Shown: positions 33,639-41,917, counted from the first letter of the stretch. The stretch is DNA of 64,000 nucleotides from JACTMZ01 sp044359955 (GCA_044359955.1 JBIKLF010000007.1:56444-120443); one strand, 5' to 3'. Numbers and translations are program-made. The notes: generated by a model not told the origin, from the letters alone.

Positions 33639-34202
33639 CGAATCCGACCGAATGTAGAGCAGCGCGGACAGGCCCGCAATGGTTTGTGCCTTGACTCGGG
33701 CATTTAGACGGGGGGTTGTTGCGCTTTACTCACTGAAGCGCTGTCATTTACTCCTGGCCATTTTTGTTTCAGTGGTCCACGCCGAGGAGACAAAACCCCT
33801 GTTGAACAACGTTCCCGATTGGCGCAAGTCGGCTGTTTGGTCTCAGCCGGATTCATGCCGTTGAACAACCGGGCGGCGGCCGCGGACAGCCGCCCTCGAT
33901 GAGCTGGTTGGCCTGGAGGGCAAGCGTCCCCGCGAGCCGCGCACGGAGAGTTGCACAAAGCAATGATCGTCAACCGCCATACGACCGGCCACGACAAGAA
34001 CGAGGAAAAATTTGACCACGACGAACCCGGAAACCCGGCGCGGAGCAACTCCGTAACGCGCGCCTGCCGACCTTGCCGCCGATGATCGGCATGGTGTTGA
34101 AGTTAAGCTGCACGCTTTCCGTGGCTGTGACGCCGTCGCCGACATGATGGATTCACGGGTTTGACATGCGGGGCGGTCGCTGTCAGAGATAGCTTAGTCA
34201 AC
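33639..34202. other. 564-base stretch without a supportable gene
   Basis: Several frames are open for 60-115 codons on both strands, but none has consistent coding composition, a recognisable domain or a start with signals. A GGGCGGC / GCCGCCC palindrome is at about 33872-33895. The stretch may hold decayed coding sequence. It lies between the CNNM/CBS gene start and tRNA-Cys. Confidence 0.5.
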
Positions 34203-34274
34203 GGCGGGGTAGCCAAGTGGTAAGGCCGGGCTCTGCAAAAGCCCTATGCGACGGTTCGATTCCGTCCCTCGCCT
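34203..34274 (+). tRNA. tRNA-Cys (anticodon GCA)
   Basis: The acceptor stem GGCGGGG pairs with CCTCGCC (one G-U). The D-arm includes AGCCAAGTGGTAAGGC, the anticodon stem is GGGCT / AGCCC around CTGCAAA (anticodon GCA), and the T-arm is CGGTTCGATTCCG. Discriminator is T and CCA is not encoded. A run of eight T bases starts at the discriminator and probably terminates transcription. Confidence 0.95.
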
Positions 34275-34331
34275 TTTTTTTAAGGAAAAAGTGAGAAGGA
34301 AGAAGGATGAGTGAGCGCGGGGGCGTTGAAG

Positions 34332-34814
34332 CTACGGCGGGGGGATGACTTGGATGCGGCTGACCTCGGGCACGGCGAAGGCGCGGTTCATTGCGGCGGC
34401 CATCTCGGCCTGGGTGCCGCGGGGGAAAGTGAGGGTGAGGAGGCCGCGTTGGAATTCGGCTTTGGGTTGCGCGGGCAGGCCGGCTACGGCGGCGCGGACA
34501 TTGGCCAAAACAATTGCTTGGCGGAAGAGCGGGACAGGTTGGGCCTGAGCGGCGCCGGCTCTGGTCACGATGACCGGCCCGGTCTGGGCGGGAGCAGGCG
34601 GAGGTGTGGGCTGCGATGTGGCGGACGTGGAGGATAAACGTTTGGTAGTTTTTGCGGGGCGAAGGGGAGTGGTGGCGGCGCCTCTCGTGGAGCCCTCCAC
34701 GGGGGTGATTTGTTGGACCGGGGCTGGTTCGGGGGCGGGCGTTTTCCGCCAGCTGGCACAGCCGACGAGCAGCGGGGTGGCGAGGAGGGCGATGTGGAGA
34801 GCCTTGCCTGTCAT
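34332..34814 (-). CDS. Predicted lipoprotein (160 aa), head-to-head with a LysM lipoprotein
   Basis: The N-terminus MTGKALHIALLATPLLVGCA ends in a lipobox (LVGC, then AS), so it should be a lipid-anchored envelope protein. A Pro/Thr/Ala-rich linker follows. The last about 70 residues (PLFRQAIVLANVRAAVAGL through FAVPEVSRIQVIPPP) form a small alpha/beta domain I do not recognise. The frame is open far upstream into the divergent gene; the lipobox fixes the start at 34814, and only 24 bases separate it from the divergent start at 34839. Confidence 0.7.
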   Translation of the reverse strand: MTGKALHIALLATPLLVGCASWRKTPAPEPAPVQQITPVEGSTRGAATTPLRPAKTTKRLSSTSATSQPTPPPAPAQTGPVIVTRAGAAQAQPVPLFRQAIVLANVRAAVAGLPAQPKAEFQRGLLTLTFPRGTQAEMAAAMNRAFAVPEVSRIQVIPPP

Positions 34815-34838
34815 GTTTTCTCTCTTATCATGCGCGCC

Positions 34839-35696
34839 ATGACGAAGCGAGCAGCAAGCATGGGTTGGGTGGTTCGGATCTCCGCCGGTGTGGCGCTGGT
34901 GGCCGGGTTGGCTGGCTGTGATTTGCTCACGGTTTCGCAGACCGGCAGGAATATTCGCGAGGGCAATGAGGCTGTGGTGCGGGGTGAGGTGCAGACGGCG
35001 TTGCAGCATTTCGAAACGGCTTTGGACGGCACCATGCTGTCGGCGGAGGCGCACTACCGGTTGGGCATGCTTTACGAGGACCAACTGAAAAACGAAGTCG
35101 GCGCCCTGCATCATTTCGAGCGCTATCTCGAACTCGCGCCGCAAGGGCAGTTCGCGACAGACGTCAAGGGGTATGTGGATCGGTTGCGCCTGCTCATCGT
35201 CTCGCGCTTCGCCGAGGGAGCGGTGATGCCGGCGCGTGAGGCATCCCGATTGAAGAACGAAAATCTGGCGCTTCAGCAAAAACTCACGGACTTGCGCCAG
35301 CAAGCTCCCGCCGGTCAGCCTCGTCCGGCCACGGCCACGCCGGCTCCGGCGCCGGTGGCAACGCCTGCCATGGTTGTCGCCGCCACGCCGCCACCCACAC
35401 CTGCGCCGGCGGTTTCAGGAGAGCCGGAAGTGCGACGCGCGTTGCCGGTCACGGCCACTGTGCCGGCCTCCGGTCCGGCGGCATCGGCCCCCCGAGCCGA
35501 ACCGGTTGCAGCAGCAGCGGCGGCCGACGCGCCCGTGCGGACTTACAAGGTGGTCAGTGGCGACACGCTAAATGGCATTGCGCGGAAGCTTTACCAAAAC
35601 TCGAGTCAGTGGCCGAAAATTTTGGAGGCCAACAAGGGGACCTTGGAGGATCCGACGAAGCTCAAGCCAGGGATGATCTTGATTATTCCGGAGTAG
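34839..35696 (+). CDS. LysM-domain lipoprotein with TPR-like repeats
   Basis: The product (285 aa) begins MTKRAASMGWVVRISAGVAL and reaches a lipobox LAGC. TPR-like helices follow (about 35-120: EVQTALQHFETALDGTML, AHYRLGMLYEDQ, ALHHFERYLELAPQG), then a long Ala/Pro linker. The C-terminal LysM domain starts YKVVSGDTLNGIARKLYQNS and ends KLKPGMILIIPE. LysM binds peptidoglycan, so it probably links outer membrane and wall. An in-frame ATG lies at 34830; 34839 is preferred because TATCAT (34826-34831) with TTGCCT 16 bases further up forms a plausible promoter ending seven bases before it. Confidence 0.85.
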   Translation: MTKRAASMGWVVRISAGVALVAGLAGCDLLTVSQTGRNIREGNEAVVRGEVQTALQHFETALDGTMLSAEAHYRLGMLYEDQLKNEVGALHHFERYLELAPQGQFATDVKGYVDRLRLLIVSRFAEGAVMPAREASRLKNENLALQQKLTDLRQQAPAGQPRPATATPAPAPVATPAMVVAATPPPTPAPAVSGEPEVRRALPVTATVPASGPAASAPRAEPVAAAAAADAPVRTYKVVSGDTLNGIARKLYQNSSQWPKILEANKGTLEDPTKLKPGMILIIPE

Positions 35697-35756
35697 TCCG
35701 CCGCCGGAGGTGGAGGGAAGAGGAGGATGTGGGGTGAAACTTGAGCGAGGACGGTG

Positions 35757-35972
35757 CGTTGAGGGAAAGCGGTGGCTCGGGCCACCGCACTCCAAAAGGC
35801 GGCGGCGCGGGGTGAGGGCGTTTTGGAGTGCGGCGGCTTGACGCCGCTTTTGGTTGGCGGACGGATCAGCAAAGACAGTGTTCGCTCTTGGCCAAGGCGA
35901 GAACTCGCATTTTGGGGGTGGCTGGTCTGCGTTGAGGGAAAGCGGTGGCTTGGCCACCGCACTCCAAAAAGA
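35757..35972. repeat. Cluster of GCGGTGGCC-type palindromic repeats
   Basis: CGTTGAGGGAAAGCGGTGGC starts near-identical elements at about 35757-35799 and 35930-35970; both end CCACCGCACTCCAAAA. Between them, GTTTTGGAGTGCGGCGGCTT (from 35819) has the same outer word but a different core (GGCGGCTTGACGCCGC). The 332-base gap between the LysM lipoprotein and the redoxin gene contains only these elements and a terminator hairpin. Confidence 0.7.
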
Positions 35973-36002
35973 AAGCGGCGGTCAGATTCGTTGACCGCCG
36001 CT
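35966..36002 (-). terminator. Rho-independent terminator downstream of the redoxin gene
   Basis: On the minus strand AGCGGCGGTCA and its complement (36002-35992 with 35984-35974) form an 11-bp stem, followed by TTCTTTTTGG. It is 27 bases after the redoxin stop and ends the thiG-dsbD-redoxin transcript. Confidence 0.6.
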
Positions 36003-36028
36003 GCAAGGTTAGGATTTAACTGCGGGGG

Positions 36029-36631
36029 TCAGTTGTATTTGACCGAGCAGCCGTAGGCTTCGGTCTTCGAGGTCGAGACGGGTTGGCCGGCCAGGGCTTC
36101 GTCCAAGGCTTGTTTGACGTAATTGGTGGCGCCTTCAACGTCGGCGGCGTCCACGGACTTCTTGTCGTCGATGGCCCCTTCGTAGATGAGGTTGCCTTCG
36201 GGATTGATGACGTAGAGGGCGGGCGTGACCTTGGCGTCGTAGAGTTTGCCGACGGTGCCGTCTTCGTCGAGGAGGACGGCGGTGGGGGCGGAACCTTTCT
36301 CTTCCTTGGCCTTGTTGGTTTCCTCGGGGCTCATGTGACCCTGTTTGCCGGGAGCGGAGGAGACGATGGAAAGCCAGACGACATCTTTGCCGGTGTATTC
36401 CTTCTGCAATTTCTGCATGTTATTGCTGTCATAGTGCTTCTTGACGAAGGGGCAGCCGTGGTTAAGCCACTCGAGGACGACGAACTTGCCTTTGAAGTCC
36501 GCGAGGTTGTGGGATTGGCCGTTGGAATCGGTGAGGGTGAATGCAGGGGCGGGTTGTCCGACTTCCGGCGCGGCGAGGGCTGTGCCGGCGGCGAGGGCGA
36601 GGGCGACGGTGGTTTTGGTGATGATGTTCAT
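36029..36631 (-). CDS. Exported thioredoxin-like AhpC/TSA-family redoxin
   Basis: The product (200 aa) starts MNIITKTTVALALAAGTALA, a signal peptide. The thioredoxin fold follows: VGQPAPAFTLTDSNG, VVLEWLNHGCPFVKKHY with a single active-site cysteine (HGCPFV, not CxxC), and VTPALYVINPEGNLIYEG with the cis-proline. This is the thioredoxin-family protein type found with DsbD-like partners. It lies 10 bases downstream of dsbD and may be its periplasmic client. Confidence 0.85.
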   Translation of the reverse strand: MNIITKTTVALALAAGTALAAPEVGQPAPAFTLTDSNGQSHNLADFKGKFVVLEWLNHGCPFVKKHYDSNNMQKLQKEYTGKDVVWLSIVSSAPGKQGHMSPEETNKAKEEKGSAPTAVLLDEDGTVGKLYDAKVTPALYVINPEGNLIYEGAIDDKKSVDAADVEGATNYVKQALDEALAGQPVSTSKTEAYGCSVKYN

Positions 36632-36641
36632 GGTTGTTGTT

Positions 36642-38786
36642 TCAGGGTTGTGCGCCGATGGCGCGGAGAAGGATTTGCTCGGTAAGCAGTTCCGGCAGAA
36701 TGACCGGGTCGTCTGCGCGTCCGGGCGCATAGAAGAGGTAGAACGGCACACCGACCCTGTCAAACTGCGCCAGCTTGCGGGTGATCTCCGGATTGCTATT
36801 GGTCCAGTCGGCCAGCATGGGGACGATACCGAGCTTTTCGAAGGCCTCGCGCACGGCTTTGGTGTCGATGGCGGTGCGAAGATTGAACTTGCAGGTGATG
36901 CACCAGTCGGCGGTGAAGTCGAGGAAGACGGGCCGTCCTTCGGCAAGCAGGCGCTGCAGTTCGGCTTCGGAGAACGGGACCCATGGGATTCCATCCGTCG
37001 GCGTGGCGGCGGATTTGTTAGGCATCGTGGCGGCGGAGCGGGCGAAGAGGTTGCCGGTGAAATAGCCGAGGCCGAGGAGAAGGGAGAGCAGGATGCCCAG
37101 CGTGGCGAGGGTCTTGGCGCGGGTGGAGGAAACGGGTCCGAGGAACGCGCCGTAGAGCCACGCGGCGAGTCCGAGGCAAAGGTAAGTGGCGGCGGCCCAG
37201 ATGACGGCCTCGGTGCCGCGTTGCTGTCCGATGACATAAAGCAACCACAGCAAGGTGGCGAGGAGGGGGAAGCCCATGAACTGTTTGAGGCGTTCCATCC
37301 AAGCTCCGGGTTTGGGCAGGTATTTCATCCAGCCCGGCTGCGCGGAGAGCAGGAGGTAAGGGAAAGCCATCCCGGCCGCGATGGCGGCGAACATGGCGGC
37401 AATGACCGCGGAGGTCTGGCTGAAGGCAAAGCCGAGCGCGGTGCCGAGGAAGGGTGCGGTGCAGGGGGTGGCCAGGAGGGTGGCGAGGATTCCTTGGGCA
37501 AAGGAACCGGCCAACCCGCCATGGCCGCCGGCTTCGGCCATACCTTGCGTGGCCCGGCCGGGCAGGACGATTTCGAAGACGCCGAAGAGATTCAGGGCAA
37601 AAACGAAGACGACCGCTCCTATGACATAGTTGAACCACGGGTTTTGGAATTGGAAGGCCCAGGTGACTTCGCTCCCGGCGGACTTGAGGGCGATGATGAC
37701 GGCGGCGAGTCCGAGGAACCAAAGGAAGATGCCGGCGGTGAAGGCGAGGCCGTGTTTGAGGATGTTGGCGCGCGAATCTCCCGCTTGGCGCATGAAGCCG
37801 AAAATTTTCAGCGAGATGACCGGCAGCACGCAGGGCATGAGGTTGAGGATGAAACCGCCGATCAAGCCGAAGAGAAGGTAGGTCCAGAGGCCGGTCCCGG
37901 CGGACGGGGGTGCGCCCCGGGCCGTGGGGGCGTCCGTTTTGCTCGTCACGGTCCAACCGCGGCGTGCGCCGTTTTCGAGCACCACGATACCGCGCACCGG
38001 CGGGGAGCCGGCGACTGGAATGGCGAGGTCGGCGGCGCCTGCGATCAGATCGCGCGGCGCAGTGTGGCCGACCGGATTTTTGTCCTCCGCAAATGGATAA
38101 AAGTCGGCACGCGTGGCGTTGTCGGCCTCGCGCAGGCCGAGGTTCCAACCGGCCGGCGTGGCGGTCCAAGAAATGGTGAAGGGTGGCTGGTCAGCGGACG
38201 GCAGCTGTGCGCTGAATTTGGCGAAGAGATTGGTGTTGGCTGGTTCGGCCGCGGCAGCCACCGGGAGCGTGAGTTGTAGGTCGGCTTTTCCGGGGATGCA
38301 GATCGCCTCGCAGACCAGCCATGTTGACTTGGCGAGGAGGTTGATTTCCGCGGTGTCGATGGTGGCGGGAGTGGTGATCGTGCGGACGAGAAGGACTTCG
38401 CCTTTGTAGGCGTAGACTTGGATGTCTCCGGGTTCGATGATGCGCCGCGGGAGCGGCCAAGCGAGGGGTCCGGCCGAAAAACCGGGCGGGAGGTGCGGTT
38501 CGAATTTGGTGGGGAGGCCGGAGTCGCCGGGATTTTCCCAATAAGTATGCCAACCGGGGGCCATGCGGAGGAGCAGGCCGAGTTGGAAGGGTTGGCCCGG
38601 GACGATGGCGGTGGTGTCGGCCACGAGGGTGGCTTCGACGAGTGTTTGGCCTTGGTAGAGTTGGGCGGAGGAAAGAGAAGTGAGAAGAAAAAGGGAAGAA
38701 AGGATAAGAGGGAGAAGCAGGCCTGTTGCGGTCCGCGGGCGCAAGGCCCGCGGCGCCGCTGGTCGCGTTGCGTGGTGGCTACGCAT
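36642..38786 (-). CDS. dsbD: DsbD/ScsB-type thiol:disulfide interchange protein
   Basis: The product (714 aa) moves reducing power from cytosolic thioredoxin to the periplasm. Order: signal peptide, an N-terminal periplasmic domain (about 30-270, with a cysteine pair in WLVCEAICIPG), a membrane domain of about eight helices with the two redox cysteines (NLMPCVLPVISLK and ATPCTAPFLG), and a C-terminal thioredoxin domain with FTADWCITCKFN. The ATG at 38786 lies inside the end of thiG (8-bp overlap). Residues 8-22 are encoded by a palindromic repeat; a later TTG start inside it is possible. Confidence 0.9.
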   Translation of the reverse strand: MRSHHATRPAAPRALRPRTATGLLLPLILSSLFLLTSLSSAQLYQGQTLVEATLVADTTAIVPGQPFQLGLLLRMAPGWHTYWENPGDSGLPTKFEPHLPPGFSAGPLAWPLPRRIIEPGDIQVYAYKGEVLLVRTITTPATIDTAEINLLAKSTWLVCEAICIPGKADLQLTLPVAAAAEPANTNLFAKFSAQLPSADQPPFTISWTATPAGWNLGLREADNATRADFYPFAEDKNPVGHTAPRDLIAGAADLAIPVAGSPPVRGIVVLENGARRGWTVTSKTDAPTARGAPPSAGTGLWTYLLFGLIGGFILNLMPCVLPVISLKIFGFMRQAGDSRANILKHGLAFTAGIFLWFLGLAAVIIALKSAGSEVTWAFQFQNPWFNYVIGAVVFVFALNLFGVFEIVLPGRATQGMAEAGGHGGLAGSFAQGILATLLATPCTAPFLGTALGFAFSQTSAVIAAMFAAIAAGMAFPYLLLSAQPGWMKYLPKPGAWMERLKQFMGFPLLATLLWLLYVIGQQRGTEAVIWAAATYLCLGLAAWLYGAFLGPVSSTRAKTLATLGILLSLLLGLGYFTGNLFARSAATMPNKSAATPTDGIPWVPFSEAELQRLLAEGRPVFLDFTADWCITCKFNLRTAIDTKAVREAFEKLGIVPMLADWTNSNPEITRKLAQFDRVGVPFYLFYAPGRADDPVILPELLTEQILLRAIGAQP
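38719..38760. repeat. AGGCCTGTTGCGGTCCGCGG repeat, copy 2, inside the dsbD 5' end
   Basis: Same 20-base word as at 30108. Here it continues into the hairpin CCGCGGGCGCAAGGCCCGCG plus GCGCCGC. It encodes the basic N-region of the DsbD signal peptide on the minus strand. Confidence 0.65.
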
Positions 38787-39564
38787 TTTGGAGGAAGGCG
38801 GTGAGGGGGCTGGTCGGAATGGCGGTGTCTTCTTGGGCGGGGAGGCCGGCTTCGCGGGCCATCCGGCCGGCTTCGACCGCCATTTTGAAAGCGCGGGCCA
38901 TGGCCACGGGGTTTTCGGCCACCGCGATGGCGGTGTTGATCAGGACGGCATCGGCGCCGAGTTCGAGCGCTTCGGCGGCATGGCTGGGGGCGCCGAGTCC
39001 GGCGTCGACGATGACCGGAATGCGGGCTTGTTCGATGATGATGGCAATTTGCGCGCGGGTTTCGAGTCCGCGATTGCTTCCGATGGGTGAACCGAGCGGC
39101 ATGACCGTGGCGGCACCGGCGTCCTCGAGGCGTTTGGCCAGGACGGGGTCGGCATTGATGTAAGGGAGGATGATGAAACCTTCGGCGGCGAGAATTTCCG
39201 TGGCGCGCAATGTCTCGATCGGATCGGGCAGGAGGTATTGCGGGTCGGGGTGAATCTCGAGTTTGATCCACTTGGGCAGTCCGGCCGAGGCGGCGAGGCG
39301 GGCGAGGCGGACGGCTTCCTCCGCGTTCACGGCACCGCTCGTGTTGGGGAGAAGAAGGTATTTTTCCGGATCGATGAAATCGAGGATGTTGGCAAAAGGA
39401 TCACTGGTGCCGCTCAAGTCGGCGCGGCGCAGGGCGACGGTGACAATCTCCGTCCCGCTGGCGGCGAGCGCATCACGCATGAGTTCGTTCGAGCTGAACT
39501 TGCCCGTGCCGAGCAGAAGGCGCGAGGTGAAGGTGCGCCCGGCAATAACCAGTGGTTGGTTCAC
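38779..39564 (-). CDS. thiG: Thiazole synthase
   Basis: The product (261 aa) builds the thiazole ring of thiamine with ThiS thiocarboxylate, deoxyxylulose phosphate and dehydroglycine. The Schiff-base lysine is in WIKLEIHPD. Phosphate-binding glycines are in MPLGSPIGSNRGL and IVDAGLGAPSHAAEA-type motifs, and GADAVLINTAIA is conserved. No other thi gene is next to it, and no TPP riboswitch is visible because the start overlaps the upstream gene (ATGA). Regulation must come from further upstream. Confidence 0.95.
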   Translation of the reverse strand: MNQPLVIAGRTFTSRLLLGTGKFSSNELMRDALAASGTEIVTVALRRADLSGTSDPFANILDFIDPEKYLLLPNTSGAVNAEEAVRLARLAASAGLPKWIKLEIHPDPQYLLPDPIETLRATEILAAEGFIILPYINADPVLAKRLEDAGAATVMPLGSPIGSNRGLETRAQIAIIIEQARIPVIVDAGLGAPSHAAEALELGADAVLINTAIAVAENPVAMARAFKMAVEAGRMAREAGLPAQEDTAIPTSPLTAFLQNA

Positions 39565-40241
39565 GGTGCGGGCGAGGCCTCCGGGGGCGCGGCGGGCGCC
39601 GCCTTGTCGCCTGCGACCTCGAGTTGGAAACTAAAGGTAGCCGCGACTTGGTCCGGCGCCTCCCAAGGGCGGCGGTAAACGGCGGTGATTTGTTGCGTCC
39701 CCGCTTTTACGGCCTGCAGCGTGAGAATGGTATTGCCCGGCGCACCGACGAAAACATTGCCGCTTTTGCGTGCCACCACGTCACTGGCATAAAAATCCGC
39801 CGCGCCGTATTCGAAATCGCGCAACTCCCAATTGTAACCGGTGCTGGGATTCGACTCGAGCGTGATGCGGATGAGGTTGCCCAGCGCGGCGGAGACAACT
39901 TTGCCATTGTCTTGTGCGGTGACTTCCAATGTTCCCGTAACCGGGGGACGCTGGGGCACTTCCTCATCGCCGGGCAGTTTTCCCGCGATTTCGCCTGCCG
40001 TCTCCGGATCGGTGGCGTCGGGGGGCGGGGGAATTTCCATGGATTCGGAGTTGGCGGTGTCGGCCAGATTCACCTCTTCGCGGAGGGCCGGCCCCAAAGC
40101 GGCCGGGTCCGGGACGGTTGGCTCGGCATTTAGGTCCTGCGCTGCAGGGCTGGGCGAGGGAGTGGCCTCTGGTGCCGGGTCCTGCGCCCATGCGGCGCCG
40201 AGGGCCGCAAAAAAGAGGCACGGAACAAGAAGGACTTTCAT
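39561..40241 (-). CDS. Exported chagasin-like (inhibitor I42) protein
   Basis: The product (226 aa) has a signal peptide (MKVLLVPCLFFAALGAAWAQ), then about 80 residues of Pro/Ala/Glu-rich linker. The C-terminal domain (about 105-210) has the I42 motifs: LESNPSTGYNWEL (NPTTGYxW loop), GAPGNTILTLQA and ITAVYRRPWE. This family inhibits cysteine peptidases. The bacterial targets are not known here, though the transglutaminase-like papain-fold protein at 6137 is one formal candidate. It is coupled to thiG by ATGA. Confidence 0.75.
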   Translation of the reverse strand: MKVLLVPCLFFAALGAAWAQDPAPEATPSPSPAAQDLNAEPTVPDPAALGPALREEVNLADTANSESMEIPPPPDATDPETAGEIAGKLPGDEEVPQRPPVTGTLEVTAQDNGKVVSAALGNLIRITLESNPSTGYNWELRDFEYGAADFYASDVVARKSGNVFVGAPGNTILTLQAVKAGTQQITAVYRRPWEAPDQVAATFSFQLEVAGDKAAPAAPPEASPAP

Positions 40242-40287
40242 CGACCTCAACTATGGAGCCAATTCGGTCCGGGCTCAATCCCCAGCG

Positions 40288-40728
40288 TCAGGGAACGGCG
40301 ACGATTTTCCAACGGGGCGGTCCATCGTCCCCGATTTCCAGCCAGGCAAATGACGGCGGTGCTCCGTGGTTCGGCTTGCCAATGGTGCCGGGGTTGAGGT
40401 GCCGCACCTGGCCGATCGTTTCGTCACGGGGCACGTGCGTGTGACCGTGCAGGGCAAACTGCGCGCCGGGAGGCACCATCGAGACCGGTTCGTGGGTGAG
40501 AAAAAAGGTGTGGCCTCCGCGGGTGAGAGTCAGGCTCTCCGGACCAAGCCCGCGCGGATCGCAATTGCCCCGCACGGCATGCACCGGGGGTCCGAGCCCG
40601 CGCACCTCCCGGAGGATATCCTCGCGACAAATGTCGCCGAGATGCCAGATCTCGTCCGCCCCGGCGAGCTCGGTCCGCACGGAGGAGGGAAGATGGTTGT
40701 GGGTGTCGGCAATGACAGCGATGCGCAC
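40288..40728 (-). CDS. YfcE/MJ0936-type metallophosphoesterase
   Basis: The product (146 aa) has the full calcineurin-like metal set: VIADTHNH, IWHLGDICRED, VRGNCDPRG, FLTHEP and LHGHTHVPRDE, closing with LNPGTIGKPNHG. Small enzymes of this type hydrolyse phosphodiesters or related phosphoesters in the cytosol. It diverges from hisC with 64 bases between. Confidence 0.9.
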   Translation of the reverse strand: MRIAVIADTHNHLPSSVRTELAGADEIWHLGDICREDILREVRGLGPPVHAVRGNCDPRGLGPESLTLTRGGHTFFLTHEPVSMVPPGAQFALHGHTHVPRDETIGQVRHLNPGTIGKPNHGAPPSFAWLEIGDDGPPRWKIVAVP

Positions 40729-40780
40729 TGGCCGATCTTGGAGCCGAAGCGAAGCACTCGCAAACCCGGAGTGAATCCTC

Positions 40781-40786
40781 TAAGAT
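40781..40786 (+). promoter_or_regulatory. Predicted -10 element for hisC-mnmE, leaderless
   Basis: TAAGAT is followed by six bases and the ATG at 40793. The -35 region is poor (TCGCAA). Confidence 0.4.
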
Positions 40787-40792
40787 GAATTC

Positions 40793-41917
40793 ATGTGGAA
40801 ATATGCCAACCCGCAACTCCGTGAGCTGGTCGCCTACGAACCGGGAAAGCCGGTCGAGGATCTGGCGCGGGAGCTGGGGATACCGTCGGGTGAGATCATC
40901 AAATTGGCTTCAAACGAGAACCCGCTCGGTCCGTCTCCGGCCGCCCGCCAGGCGATGATCGACACGATCGATCGCGCGCACTTTTACCCGGATGGCGGAG
41001 GCTACTACCTGCGCGAGGCGGTGGCCGAGCAGTTGGGGCTCAGCATGGCCAATGTCATTCTCGGCAATGGCTCCAACGAAATCATCGAATTCCTTGGCCA
41101 TGCCTACCTTCAGCCCGGCGACGAGGTGGTGGTGGCGAAGCATTCCTTTGCCGTTTACCGGCTGATGGCCCAGTTGTTCGGCGCGAAGGTTGTCGACGTG
41201 CCGGATCCCGGTTTTATCGCCGATCTTGATGGCATGCTGGCGGCGATCACGCCGCGGACCAAGGAAGTCTTTATTGCCAATCCGAACAACCCGACCGGCA
41301 CGATGGTCTTTCAAGATGACATCGACCGTTTCATGGAGCGCGTGCCGGAGCATGTCATGGTGGTCTTCGACGAAGCCTACTTCGAATTCCTCGACGAGCC
41401 GCCCGATGTGCTCAAATACGTGCGGGCCGGACGCAATGTGGTTGTGCTGCGGACGTTTTCCAAAATCCAAGGGTTGGCCAATTTGCGCATCGGCTACGGT
41501 CTGGCCGCGGCGGAAATCATCGAGGTTCTGCAGAAGGCGCGGCAGCCGTTCAATGCCAACGGCATCGCGCAGGCGGGAGCCTTGGCGGGGTTGCGTGATC
41601 AGGCGCACATGGACGCGACACGGCGGGTCACGCGCGAGGGACGCGACTTTTTCCAGGCCGAGTTCCTCGAGATGAACCTCGAATTCGTGCCGAGCCACGC
41701 TAATTTTGTCCTCGTCCGCGTCGGCGACGGGAAAAAAGTCTTTGATGCCCTGCTCCGTCGCGGACTGATCGTCCGCGCGATGGGCAGCTATGGTCTGCCC
41801 GAATGGATCCGTGTTTCGGTCGGCACCATGCCTCAAAACAAGGCCTTCATCGCGGCCCTGCGTCAACTTGACACCGAGGGAGTGGTCGACCGCGGCGCCC
41901 TGGTCGCGGTGCGCTGA
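40793..41917 (+). CDS. hisC: Histidinol-phosphate aminotransferase
   Basis: The product (374 aa) is a class I/II PLP aminotransferase of the HisC2 type. Visible are the N-terminal KLASNENPLGPSP, the FIANPNNPTGTMV block, the PLP aspartate/tyrosine in VFDEAYFEFL, and the Schiff-base lysine in TFSKIQGLANLRIGYG. It converts imidazole-acetol phosphate to histidinol phosphate; some members also act on aromatic or prephenate substrates. Its TGA overlaps the mnmE ATG by one base. Confidence 0.9.
   Translation: MWKYANPQLRELVAYEPGKPVEDLARELGIPSGEIIKLASNENPLGPSPAARQAMIDTIDRAHFYPDGGGYYLREAVAEQLGLSMANVILGNGSNEIIEFLGHAYLQPGDEVVVAKHSFAVYRLMAQLFGAKVVDVPDPGFIADLDGMLAAITPRTKEVFIANPNNPTGTMVFQDDIDRFMERVPEHVMVVFDEAYFEFLDEPPDVLKYVRAGRNVVVLRTFSKIQGLANLRIGYGLAAAEIIEVLQKARQPFNANGIAQAGALAGLRDQAHMDATRRVTREGRDFFQAEFLEMNLEFVPSHANFVLVRVGDGKKVFDALLRRGLIVRAMGSYGLPEWIRVSVGTMPQNKAFIAALRQLDTEGVVDRGALVAVR

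Noticed and set aside
33704..34145. Two minus-strand frames of 100-114 codons before tRNA-Cys
   Set aside because: They overlap each other in different frames, lack homology-like motifs and have low-complexity Arg/Ser/Pro composition.
38779..40241. Thiamine biosynthesis operon
   Set aside because: Only thiG is present; neighbours are an I42 inhibitor and redox proteins.
39565..40300. TPP riboswitch for thiG
   Set aside because: thiG overlaps the upstream gene, and the region before that gene shows no TPP-box pattern that I can identify.
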